From Symbiodinium natans (lineage: Eukaryota; Sar; Dinophyceae; Suessiales; Symbiodiniaceae), in contig CAJNDS010002163.1 in NCBI GenBank assembly GCA_905221605.1, positions 147,001 through 211,000 on the forward strand: a stretch of DNA of 64,000 bases. The letters are read 5' to 3'. The translations under genes were made by a program, and so were the position numbers. This document shows, piece by piece, positions 1-7,990 of the stretch. The notes under the pieces were generated by a model. It did no database searches. It worked only from the letters and a program-made list of their open reading frames with translations, and had not been told where the DNA came from. How positions within the stretch are numbered: the first letter of the stretch is position 1; the number at the start of each line of letters is the position of its first letter.

Positions 1-63
1 ATGCATGCATGCATGCATGCATGTGTGTATGTCTGTATGTATGTATGTATGTATGTGTATGTA

Positions 64-130
<67 letters not shown>

Positions 131-205
131 GTATACATATGTAAGAATGTATGTATATGTATATGTATGTATGTATATGTATTCATTCGTAAATATATGT
201 TCAGG
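1..205. repeat. ATGC/ATGT/GTATGT microsatellite
   Basis: A pure ATGC run passes into ATGT and then a long GTATGT-type run. Open frames here are only repeat translation. No gene seen. Confidence 0.95.
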
Positions 206-210
206 CTCCA

Positions 211-356
211 CTTAAGAATGTCTGGACAGACTATATTTACTGAGGGCCTTAATGTCTGGACAGACAAGACATCCCACCTTAATGTCTGGACAGACAAGAC
301 ATCCCACCTTAATGTCTGGACAGACAAGACATCCCACGTTAATGTCTGGAGAGACA
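211..356 (+). repeat. Type A hairpin cluster with a 30-bp tandem unit
   Basis: Five copies of TGTCTGGACAGACA or one-base variants start at 219, 253, 283, 313 and 343. The last four are spaced exactly 30 bp apart in a tandem unit that also contains AGACATCCCACC. Each motif has 6-bp inverted arms around a central GA. The copies at 219 and 343 each have one arm mismatch. The cluster lies directly upstream of a coding-like segment. Confidence 0.9.
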
Positions 357-378
357 ATTGAGCTGGAGGGTTGAAAAT

Positions 379-602
379 TTCGTGACGGGCAGCATTCTGG
401 CCCAAGCACAGCACTGAAGCTAGCTTTGAAGCACGGTGCCATGGGGCCTGGAACGATCTCCGGCAAGGGCAAGCAAGACCCGTTGCTTGGTACGAACGCC
501 CCCGATCGCCGAGGGAGAGATGTCCCCTCGGCGATCGGGGGCAAGGGCTTCAGTGACCGCCGCGACGTGCAGCAGGGAACCATGAGTGCACTTTGGCGCG
601 AG
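379..602 (+). CDS. Putative first coding segment of a split gene, unknown function
   Basis: One + frame is open from 379 to the TGA at 600-602, with an in-frame ATG at 439. The product is small, basic and Gly/Asp/Arg-rich. Nothing identifies a family. A GT donor (GA|GTGACG) lies just before the stop, so this may be an exon that continues past the hairpin-filled gap. A strong GC-rich hairpin sits inside it. It could also be a chance frame. Confidence 0.35.
498..542. other. 18-bp perfect GC-rich hairpin within the coding-like segment
   Basis: Arms 498-515 and 525-542 are perfectly complementary over 18 bp, nearly all G/C, with a 9-nt loop. Each arm contains CGATCG. Confidence 0.9.
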
Positions 603-633
603 TGACGTGGCTTAATTTTTATAGACATTTCAA

Positions 634-792
634 TGTCTGGACAGACATGGTGTTTGAACAAAAGTTTGCAAGATATGCAGTTCAATGTCTGGACAGACAC
701 CCTATATATGTTTAGTGACTGGACAGTCATGATCGAGGGATGATCCTTTAATGACTGGACATGAGAGATTGTTTATATTGACTGGACAGTCA
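634..792 (+). repeat. Mixed type A and type B hairpins
   Basis: TGTCTGGACAGACA starts at 634 and 686. TGACTGGACAGTCA starts at 716 and 779, and a half copy lies at 752. In type B the third base of the left arm is A and its partner on the right arm is T, so the arms stay complementary. The last copy ends a few bases before the next coding-like segment. Confidence 0.9.
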
Positions 793-798
793 TGAAAG

Positions 799-981
799 AT
801 GAGTTTCCATCCAAGGAACCTCCGTGCCGTTTGGGGCCGCTTGCATCCAGAGGTGCCTTTTGGGCAATGGATGCAGTGCCTGGTGGACTTCACGGCCAAG
901 GAGTCGAAGCTGAACCCAGGTACGGGAGAGTCCGCCCGGAGCTTCTTCACACGAGTGTACCGGAAACTTGGAAGTTCTTAA
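799..981 (+). CDS. Putative exon 2 of the split gene
   Basis: This is a 60-codon open frame starting MSFHPRNLRAVWG, rich in basic and aromatic residues like a folded domain, but I cannot name a family. It lies between hairpins at 779-792 and 1028-1041. A GT donor (GGAA|GTTCTT) is available shortly before the frame ends. The phase relative to the segment at 379-602 is unresolved. Confidence 0.4.
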   Translation: MSFHPRNLRAVWGRLHPEVPFGQWMQCLVDFTAKESKLNPGTGESARSFFTRVYRKLGSS

Positions 982-1027
982 CTTGACCCACATATGAAAA
1001 GATAAGTGGTAAAATATGCATTGATAA

Positions 1028-1041
1028 TGTCTGGACAGACA
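1028..1041 (+). repeat. Type A hairpin in a short putative intron
   Basis: TGTCTGGACAGACA is followed five bases later by AG, a possible acceptor for the next segment. Confidence 0.85.
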
Positions 1042-1046
1042 TGCAA

Positions 1047-1200
1047 GAAATGTACGTGTGAACTAAGGGAGTCTCCTTTTGAGACATACGAGAAGATGAT
1101 GAACTATCTGCTGGAGGCCATGGCCGAGAGGGACCGCCAAGCAGAGGCCAGTGAGCTGCCCTGGTGGCAAGAGGTTCAGGCCGGATCAGAAGTGCAGTAG
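1047..1200 (+). CDS. Putative exon 3 of the split gene
   Basis: An open frame beginning with KCTCE and continuing as an acidic, Glu/Met-rich helical stretch ends in TAG. A GT donor (GAA|GTGCAG) precedes the stop. Function unknown. Confidence 0.4.
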
Positions 1201-1213
1201 TTGCCGTGTTTAA

Positions 1214-1227
1214 TGACTGGACAGTCA
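1214..1227 (+). repeat. Type B hairpin
   Basis: TGACTGGACAGTCA in the gap after the preceding coding-like segment. Confidence 0.9.
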
Positions 1228-1280
1228 TGCTTGACATGTACATGAGAAAAGAAGCCACTTAAGCTTGACAGGAAAACATG

Positions 1281-1528
1281 GGAGCTGGGGCCAGTGGAAG
1301 TGGAAGTGGTGGTGGGTATGGTGGTGGACAGGACCAGCCCTGCACCAAGAAAAGGTTCATAGGATCCAGAAACATTTGATTTAATTGCAGGACCAAGGCC
1401 CCCAGCAGAACGACGCCCAGAACCAGCCCCAGCAGAACGACCCCGACAACCAGAGCCAGCAGCAGAACGACACCCAGAACGATGCTGCAGAGCTCGCACT
1501 GATTAATTTTTTTGACCATTTTGACTAA
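1281..1528 (+). CDS. Gly/Ser- and Gln/Asn-rich coding-like segments
   Basis: A Gly/Ser-rich stretch from 1281 reaches about 1345. A second frame starts at 1391 after a TTAATTGCAG acceptor and encodes a Gln/Asn/Asp/Pro repeat of about 45 residues to TAA at 1526-1528. This looks like a disordered linker of the split gene. Low complexity makes it weak evidence. Confidence 0.3.
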
Positions 1529-1554
1529 AGCGATGGGGCTAAAGATGCACTTGA

Positions 1555-2106
1555 GGCTGCATGGTGGCAGCCCAGCATGCCGGGGTGGCAGCAGTGGCAG
1601 ACGGCCTGGTGGCAGGCCCGGTGCAAATATTTCTGAAGGTCTGGACAGACCATGGGCATGAGTTGATGCCAGGACTGGTCCGGCCACTCGTGGGACTCGT
1701 GGCCAAGCCAGGCCCGGCATGTAAGTGCATATCTCCATATATAATGTGTTGCACGCTGTGGGATATTTTCGGTGCACCCCGACAGGACCCGACCAGTGGC
1801 TGGGGCACACCGTCAACCCAGCAGGGCCAGGAGATATTGCATGCTTGTGTCTGTGTTTTTTGGTGACTGAAGTAAAACATTATTTGATGAGGATGCCCCC
1901 GACCCGTGGAGTGGACAGCAAGCTTGGCAGGCTGTGGCCGACACAGAGTGCATGTATATATTTTGGGTTTCGCTTTTGAATTCCCTGAGGCCGACAATGG
2001 CACCGGAGGTGGAAGCTGGCCCAATGCCCCGACAGGAACTGGAGCTGCAGGAGATACGGGTGGGAGACAGAGAGAGGGAGCGATAGAGAGAGGGAGAGAT
2101 AGAGAG

Positions 2107-2155
<49 letters not shown>

Positions 2156-2270
2156 CAGAGAGAGAGACAGAGAGAGATACAGAGATGGATACACTTGAAA
2201 GGACAGATGGACGATGGCCAGCAGGCTGGAGATGCAGCTGGTGGAGATGGAGCTGCCCCGGATGCACCGG
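1555..2270 (+). other. Low-complexity Trp/Gln/Gly/Pro-rich patches with one type F hairpin
   Basis: Short coding-like patches (W-W-Q-P-S-M-P-G-W at about 1563; Gly/Pro/Thr-rich at about 2000; Gly/Ala/Asp-rich at about 2200) are separated by AT-rich, intron-like spacers. The motif GGTCTGGACAGACC at 1638-1651 again has matched arm changes. I cannot build a confident exon chain here. Confidence 0.3.
2076..2186. repeat. GA dinucleotide microsatellite
   Basis: A nearly pure GAGA/GACAGA run of about 110 bp. Confidence 0.95.
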
Positions 2271-2356
2271 TGTCTGGACAGACATTTAAATTAATGCCTG
2301 GACAGGCATGGTTTAATGCCTGGACAGGCATGCATGGTTTAATGCCTGGACAGGCA
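2271..2356 (+). repeat. One type A and three type C hairpins in a putative intron
   Basis: TGTCTGGACAGACA is at 2271-2284. TGCCTGGACAGGCA starts at 2295, 2317 and 2343. In type C the third base pair is C:G. The cluster sits between a GT at 2270 and the acceptor CTAG|GCC at 2378. Confidence 0.9.
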
Positions 2357-2378
2357 AGATGATCCCATCCAGACCTAG

Positions 2379-2639
2379 GCCCAGGATCCAGATTATGTTG
2401 GTAACCTGAGTGAGAGCTTTTTCGGTAACCACCGAAAGTTGTTTAAAGTGTGTGGCGACTGCCACCACATGAGTTTCGTTTGCCACTCGTCCCCTCTTCG
2501 AAGCAAGGGGTGCCAGGGTTGCATGCGAAAGGGCTGTCACGATGGGTTTCGGGGCCTGAAGAAGTGTGTAGACTTGCTTCGGAACCTGGCCGAGAACCAC
2601 GATGTAAGACCCGACGCTAGCGATCTTCTTGACGACTGA
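2379..2639 (+). CDS. Cys/His-rich terminal exon, zinc-binding-like, unknown family
   Basis: From the CTAG acceptor at 2378 the frame runs 87 codons to TGA. It contains C-G-D-C-H-H, then C-H, then C-Q-G-C and C-H-D-G, a spacing that suggests metal binding (inference). The C-terminal third is acidic and ends LLDD. It is probably the last exon of the split gene starting near 379. No named domain is recognised. Confidence 0.5.
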   Translation, partial: AQDPDYVGNLSESFFGNHRKLFKVCGDCHHMSFVCHSSPLRSKGCQGCMRKGCHDGFRGLKKCVDLLRNLAENHDVRPDASDLLDD

Positions 2640-3180
2640 GGGTCGCAGATGAGAGCCCGGACTCCAGAGAATCTTCCAGATCGCCTGCGACCGCCGTGTG
2701 AAAAATCCTTTGAGAGCTTAAGTGACTTTGCAAAAGACCTTTGAGAGAAGTGAATTTGAATAAGACCTTTGAGAGATAAGTGTGTGTGAACTTAATGTCT
2801 GGACAGACATGAATTTGAATAAGACCTTTGAGAGATAAGTGTGGGAACTCAATGTCTGGACAGACATTCTGAAACAGGCCTTTGGATTCGAGAGCTCAGG
2901 TGTGGGAACTTAATGTCTGGACAGACATTACATTGATCGATGGACGAAACCTGTTGGTTTCATTGCACGTTAATGTCTGGACAGACAAGTTGTGCTTAAG
3001 TGGAGCCTGAACATATGCACAAAATCAATATATAACACAATAGACATAGAGATGTCATAAAACCACAAGACCGAAACATCATAAATATAATTTATATATA
3101 TAAATATATACATTATATCGTGAAAATAGACAGACAAGTAAAAGCTTAAAACCTCGAAGCTTAGTCCTTAAAACCTGGAG
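2640..3180 (+). repeat. 3' flank with four type A hairpins in a tandem unit; then AT-rich DNA
   Basis: TGTCTGGACAGACA starts at 2796, 2853, 2914 and 2974, about 57-61 bp apart. The spacer GACCTTTGAGAGATAAGTGT is repeated. From 2996 to 3180 the sequence is AT-rich with no gene. Confidence 0.85.
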
Positions 3181-3420
3181 GGTTTAGGGTTTAGGGTTTA
3201 GTATTTAGGGTTTAAGCTTTGGGGTTTAGGGTTTAGGGTTTAGGGTTTAGGGTTTAGGGTTTAGGGTTTAGGGTTTAGGGTTTAGGGTTTAGGGTTTAGA
3301 GTTTAGGGTTTAGAGTTTAGGGTTTAGGGTTTAGAGTTTAGGGTTTAGGGTTTAGGCTTTAGGCTTTAGGTTTTTGACGCCAAACCTTAAAAGGTTTGAC
3401 GCCAAACCCTAAACCCTAGA
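3181..3420. repeat. TTTAGGG telomere-like array
   Basis: About 27 units of GTTTAGG with single-base variants reach about 3371. A duplicated TTTGACGCCAAACC and a short inversion into CCCTAAA follow. Plant-type telomere repeats are known from dinoflagellates. Position alone does not show that this is a chromosome end. Confidence 0.95.
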
Positions 3421-4056
3421 ATGTTTTTCTGTGGAAACCTACCACAAATCATGTGCTGTCATGTGTCTTTCTGTGGAAACCTACCAAACGTCATGTGCTG
3501 TCATGTGTCTTTCTGTGGAAACCTACCAAACGTCATGTGCTGTCATGTGTCTTTCTGTGGAAACCTACCAAACGTCATATGCTGTCATGTGTCTTTCTGT
3601 GAAAGCAAAGCACACGTCATGTGACGATCTGTGCCAGTCACAGAATGTCATGTGACACAAGAACTAGATCACATGACATTCTGTGACGACGCCCAAATCG
3701 TCACATGACAAACTGTGGCATCGAAAAACGTCATATGACACATTGTGGCACACCAAACAAGACACATGACATACTGTGACCCAAAAAACACGTCACAGTA
3801 TGTCATGTGAAAGAAACCCGCACATCACATGACAAGCTGTGCCAACAACTGCACGTCATGTGTCTTTCTGTGGAAACCCGACACAAATCATGTGATGTCA
3901 TGTGTCTTCAAAAAAAGAGCCAAAAGAAAACATGTGACGTCATGTGTCTTTCTGTGAAAAAGCAGAAAACAGCACATGACGTCATGTGTCTTTCTGTGAA
4001 AAAGCAGAAAACGTCACATGTTGTCATGTGTCTTTCTGTGGAAAACAAGAAAAAAA
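3421..4056. repeat. CATGTG array: 42-bp tandem units plus inverted copies
   Basis: Units containing GTCATGTGTCTTTCTGTGG repeat with a 42-bp period in the first 200 bp. The array then breaks into divergent and inverted copies, and direct copies return after 3840. Perfect 18-bp stems form at 3638-3655/3669-3686 and 3763-3780/3792-3809. CACATGACGTCATGTG at 3973-3988 is a perfect palindrome. The open frames here are repeat translation. Confidence 0.9.
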
Positions 4057-4057
4057 G

Positions 4058-4206
4058 CATTTAGGGTTTAAGCTTTAGGGTTTAGGGTTTAGGGTTTAGG
4101 GTTTAAGGTTTAGGGTTTAGGGTTTATGGATTAGGGTTTAGGGCTTAGGGTTTAGGGTTCAGAGTTTAGGGTTTAAGATTTAGGGTTTGGGGTTTAGGGT
4201 TTAAGA
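4058..4206. repeat. TTTAGGG-like array
   Basis: Degenerate TTTAGGG units close the right side of the CATGTG array, so that array is bracketed by telomere-like repeats. A C-rich tract follows. Confidence 0.9.
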
Positions 4207-4720
4207 CACAACCCCCCCCCCCCCCCCCTCTCCCCCCTTATTGAGTATCGCCTGTCCAGAGAGGCTTCGTCCCCATATAGTTGTGTCTGTCCAGACACAC
4301 CCACCCCCCCCCCCCCTCCCTCCTGCCGTATTAACGCCCTGATCTTGTCCAGAAAAGGCATCATACTTGTCTGTCCAGACACGACCCGCTCCCCCCCCCC
4401 CTCCCCCAACTTGTCTGTCCAGACAAGACATGGTGTTTTGTCTGTCCAGACAGGACACCGCCGAAAAACAACTTTCCCTTGTCTGTCCAGACATGTTCTC
4501 CTCTGGTGTCTTGTCCAAACAAGACACCACCGAAAAAACAACTTTCCCTTGTCTGTCCAGACATATTATCCTCTGGTGTCTTGTCTGTCCAAACAAGACC
4601 CCGCCGAAAACAAAATTCTCCCTTGTCTGTCCAGACATGTTCTCCTCTGGTGTCTTGTCTGTCCAGACAAGACACCGCCGAAAAAAACTTTCCCTTGTCT
4701 GTCCAGACAAAGAAGCCCCT
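4207..4720 (-). repeat. Reverse-oriented type A hairpin array, about 72-bp units
   Basis: TGTCTGTCCAGACA, the reverse complement of the type A motif, starts at 4284, 4368, 4412, 4439, 4480, 4550, 4624, 4656 and 4696, with a one-base variant at 4582. From 4480 the copies form a tandem array of 70-74 bp units. One unit (4649-4676) extends to perfect 13-bp arms around TC. Another (4505-4528) keeps the outer arms but has lost part of the core. C tracts separate the early copies. Confidence 0.9.
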
Positions 4721-4724
4721 AAAC

Positions 4725-4936
4725 CAGGCCTAAACCCTAAACCCTGAACCCTAAATCTTGAACCCCAAACCCTAAACCCCAAATCCCAAACCCTAAACCC
4801 TAGACCCTAAACCCTATAATGTTTCCATGCTATAAATAGATCGATACATATAGCATCAAGGAGTAAACACATGACTCAAAGCAAAATTTAGATAGATAAA
4901 TGTATAAATAAATGAACACACACACACATATATATG

Positions 4937-4989
<53 letters not shown>

Positions 4990-5110
4990 ATAAAATATAC
5001 TAATATTATTAGTATTATATATATATATAAACAATACTATGTATATTTTTCTGTGCATGTGCACGCACTATGTGTCCCCAGATCTTTGGCCCCCAGTTTC
5101 AGATAGGTTC
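4725..5110. repeat. CCCTAAA array followed by AT-rich DNA with a TA microsatellite
   Basis: Degenerate CCCTAAA units occupy about 4728-4820. A TA dinucleotide tract lies at about 4928-5028. No gene is seen before the ATG at 5133. Confidence 0.9.
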
Positions 5111-5132
5111 AGAGAAGCTATATAGTTAAGCT

Positions 5133-6578
5133 ATGCCGACGAACAAGAAGCCTGCTGCTGCAGCTGCTGTGCTGAAAAAGCCCAGTGCCAAGACAAAAGA
5201 GGCCCAGACAAAAGAGGAGGTCCTTGAAAACATGGACGCTGACGAGGGCGAACACGGTGAAGAGGAGGAAAGAACAGGGGACCCCGTGGTCGACCCACAG
5301 GAGAAGCTTGCCAAGGCTGTCACCAAGTACCCCTTCACACTCAAGAACGTGAAGAAGCACACAGATTTGATGGAGGCTCGGGGATGGAGTGCGACTGAGC
5401 TGCACGAGGCATTCAGGAAGTTGAAGCCCTCCGAGCAACAAGCTCTTTGGAAACTCTTTGAACGCGATCGCAAAGCCAACAAGGTGGATGAGGACTTTAA
5501 GAAGTTGACGAATGGCTCTGGTGCCACGAACAAGAAGCACGAGTTCTTACGTGGGTGGCTCAGCGACGGCTGCTCCGTGGGCCCGAGCTTTCGCAAAGCT
5601 CAGTTGGCCTTTGAGGCCCTGGACCGGCACAAGACAGAGGTGCAGTGGATCTCGTGGAAGCAGGTGTGCAAGAAGTTCGGCAAGAAAGAAGCACTTCAGA
5701 GACTCGAGAACGGATCGTTGAAATACAGACGGTCACCGTCAGACACGAGGCTTTGCTTGAATTATAAGAGGCTTCTTTTCTTATATATTATACTCATACC
5801 TAAACCCTAAACCCTAAACCCTAAACCCTAAACCCTAAACCCTAAACCCTATATGGGGAGCAATGTCTTTTGAGTTTGAAGAAACCAGCCAAGGAATTTT
5901 TTGGAGTTCAGACACGTGCAAGAAAGCTTCTCGCATGAGCACGTCAAGAAGAGAAAGACCCAGGTGGAAACCGAGGGTGGCAAGGTGGACAAGAAACTCT
6001 TGCACGACATGGAGGGCCTGAAGATCGAGGATGTGACGGCCGAGGACTTCGAGATGCAGACCGCCCTGGAGAGCATGGAGGTGGACGAGGATGTGAAGAA
6101 CTTGATCCTGACCAAGATCGGAGCGACTGAGGGCAGCTCTGGGGCTTCCTCTTCCAGCTCCTCCTCAGAGAAAAAGAAGAAGAAGAAGCTCAAAGTGAAG
6201 ATCTTGAAGAAAGCTTCGAAGGACAGCTCGACCAGATCTAGTGAGAAAGACTGGGAGAAAACCTCCCAGCTGGGAGATGCTGACGGCAAGCCCGAGTTCA
6301 AGAGCAAGATCGACAGCTTTCTGCAGGAGATCCAGAAGGACACTGACTTTTTCAAGGCCTTGAACCTTGAGAAGGCCGACGCCGACGAGAAGACCTTCGT
6401 GAAGAAGACCCAGACCTCTTTGGAAGGTGCCTTGCAGACCCTTCAAAAAGCCCGCAAAACCCTGAAGCTTGAGGAGGTGAAGGAGGCCCTGGTGGCCGGC
6501 TTGAATGCCCTCAAAAAGAGCAAGACGGCGAAGGCCATGGATTGCTGCAAGGACAAGAAGAGGAAGAGCAAGGACTGA
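5133..6578 (+). CDS. Two-exon gene for a charged Lys/Glu-rich protein, about 421 aa, unknown function
   Basis: Exon 1 (5133-5731, or to 5737) and exon 2 (5912-6578) join in phase through a GT-AG intron; both candidate donors give the same phase. The N-terminus is Lys/Ala/Pro-rich (MPTNKKPAAAAA), then acidic. Residues 60-200 look folded and end in W-I-S-W-K-Q-V-C-K-K-F-G followed by a Leu-Glu-rich helix; from memory this resembles a domain common in dinoflagellate predicted proteins. Exon 2 has a Ser tract, a Lys tract and a basic tail (K-K-R-K-S-K-D), suggesting nuclear or nucleic-acid-associated location (inference). The intron carries a CCCTAAA array. Codon use is GC-rich and even, unlike the flanks. 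Confidence 0.75.
5801..5850. repeat. CCCTAAA array inside the intron of the gene at 5133-6578
   Basis: Seven near-perfect CCCTAAA units lie within the intron 5732-5911. This shows that these arrays do occur inside introns in this locus. Confidence 0.85.
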
Positions 6579-6732
6579 CTGAGGCCACTGAAGATCGGCC
6601 AGAGATCGGTTTTGGCATCTAGCTTAGACCCTCGACATTTTAATTTACTGTACAGCTTCCTCCCGAGGACCGCTAGATCTGCCAGTATAGGTTTATCTGA
6701 AGCTTGCAAGCCGAAAATTGGCCACATATTAC

Positions 6733-6805
6733 TGGCTGGACAGCCACGCTAAAACATCAATGGCTGGACAGCCATGCGAAAAAGTATCAATGGCTGGAAC
6801 AGCCA
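6733..6805 (+). repeat. Three type D hairpins
   Basis: TGGCTGGACAGCCA starts at 6733 and 6761. A copy with a GAA centre but intact arms is at 6791-6805. The third base pair is G:C. Confidence 0.9.
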
Positions 6806-7255
6806 CATGTATGGTATTTCTGGTTTGGTTGATTTTTCATTTGCTCTTGAAATATTATTTTGATTACTTTTTGCACGTATCGTGTCTGCTATTCTACTAG
6901 GATATATCAAGTATTCTATCTCTTAATGTTTTCTTTTTATACAAATATATACTCTTGCTAACAGTCTATATTGAAACCTGAAATGTGTGTATATGTATGT
7001 GCACATTATATATATATATGTATATGTCTGTGTGTGTTATCTTATAAGTAGATGTGCGAAATAAATTATATTAATATAGTGTTTTCTTTGTATGCAATAT
7101 ACCATTTATAGTGCTACACAAATGTGCAATTTATGTTACATCGTTATATATATATATATATACTGATAAACTGCATGGCTATTGTGTGATATCCACTTTT
7201 GCTCTGCTCTTATACACATGCATGCTAGCTTGTTTTTTAAAACATTTTTTAAGCA
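6806..7255. other. AT-rich stretch, no gene
   Basis: Long AT-rich sequence with TA runs between two type D hairpin clusters. It could be an intron or an intergenic insertion. Confidence 0.6.
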
Positions 7256-7259
7256 TCAA

Positions 7260-7301
7260 TGGCTGGACAGCCACGCTAAAACATCAATGGCTGGACAGCC
7301 A
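7260..7301 (+). repeat. Two type D hairpins
   Basis: TGGCTGGACAGCCA at 7260 and 7288. The spacer CGCTAAAACATCAA matches that of the 6733 cluster, so the AT-rich block is bracketed by direct repeats. Confidence 0.9.
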
Positions 7302-7382
7302 CCTGGTCTATGCTTTAAACTAGTTGCTGTCAAGTCTGGAGAAAAAAAGTCGCAGTTTTGGCCCCGTGGTGAAGGTTTTTAG

Positions 7383-7646
7383 CTTGACACAGAAAAGTCC
7401 ACCTTGCTGAGCTTCATGGCCCCACCCATGGACGAGAAGCTGGAGACGACCGAGGAAATGAGAATCCGCAAGCGAGGCGACTTTGTCTCGAGTTTGATCT
7501 CCAAGCACCCAGCCCTGGACTTTGACTTTGTGCACAGCTTGTTTACCGTCGAGGACATGGTGGGCTTGACACCGAAACGGGCCTGGGAGAAGAAGGCCGG
7601 AAAAGCCAGGCAACTGTGCAGAGCATTGCAGGAGTTGTTGAGCTAG
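7383..7646 (+). CDS. Lone 88-codon exon, unknown function
   Basis: After a TTTTTAG acceptor at 7382 the frame is open to TAG. The product is compact, Lys/Arg/Glu-rich with Phe-Asp and Trp residues (ALDFDFVHSLF). It may be the 3' exon of a gene whose 5' part is not resolved, or an alternative end of the 5133 gene. No family recognised. Confidence 0.5.
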   Translation, partial: LDTEKSTLLSFMAPPMDEKLETTEEMRIRKRGDFVSSLISKHPALDFDFVHSLFTVEDMVGLTPKRAWEKKAGKARQLCRALQELLS

Positions 7647-7782
7647 TGGCAGCCGGTGTCTCTTCAGAGAAGACGAACATATGGGCTTTAATTAACCACT
7701 GCATGCATGCAGACAATGAGAAATTCATGAAAAAGTACGGTTCTGAGAGCATGCTGTTGCATTGAGTCATACTCTAGTTCAC

Positions 7783-7910
7783 AGGCTGGACAGCCTCATG
7801 CATGCAAGGTCGATGCAGAGCAGTCAAAGGCTGGACAGCCTAGACGGGCATGTATAGCTTAAAGGCTGGACAGCCTCGAGGGATGAAAGCTGTCAATGGC
7901 TGGACTGCCA
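7783..7910 (+). repeat. Three type E hairpins and one defective type D hairpin
   Basis: AGGCTGGACAGCCT starts at 7783, 7828 and 7863. Both the first and third arm bases differ from type A, with matching changes on the other arm. TGGCTGGACTGCCA at 7897 has one core mismatch. Confidence 0.9.
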
Positions 7911-7990
7911 CTATATGACTTGTAAATTTATAAGCATGCATGAAAGAATCTATATACAGCCATGTATGGGCTCTAGTGTGTTTTGCAAAT

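Noticed and set aside
5-361. Two long ORFs at the very start of the window
   Set aside because: They are translations of the GTATGT microsatellite and the 30-bp hairpin units (Met/Tyr/Val/Cys repeats).
500-542. Rho-independent terminator
   Set aside because: The hairpin has no U tract and bacterial termination signals do not apply to this nuclear DNA.
3421-4064. ORFs with a repeated 14-residue unit (ETYQTSCAVMCLSV)
   Set aside because: Exact translation of a 42-bp non-coding tandem repeat that loses frame and inverts; flanked by TTTAGGG arrays.
3421-4715. CRISPR array
   Set aside because: Repeat and spacer lengths are irregular, spacers are themselves repeated, no cas genes, and the genome is eukaryotic.
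4194-4782. Several overlapping ORFs up to 193 codons on both strands
   Set aside because: Generated by the reversed hairpin array and C tracts; frames are open on both strands because the unit lacks stops.
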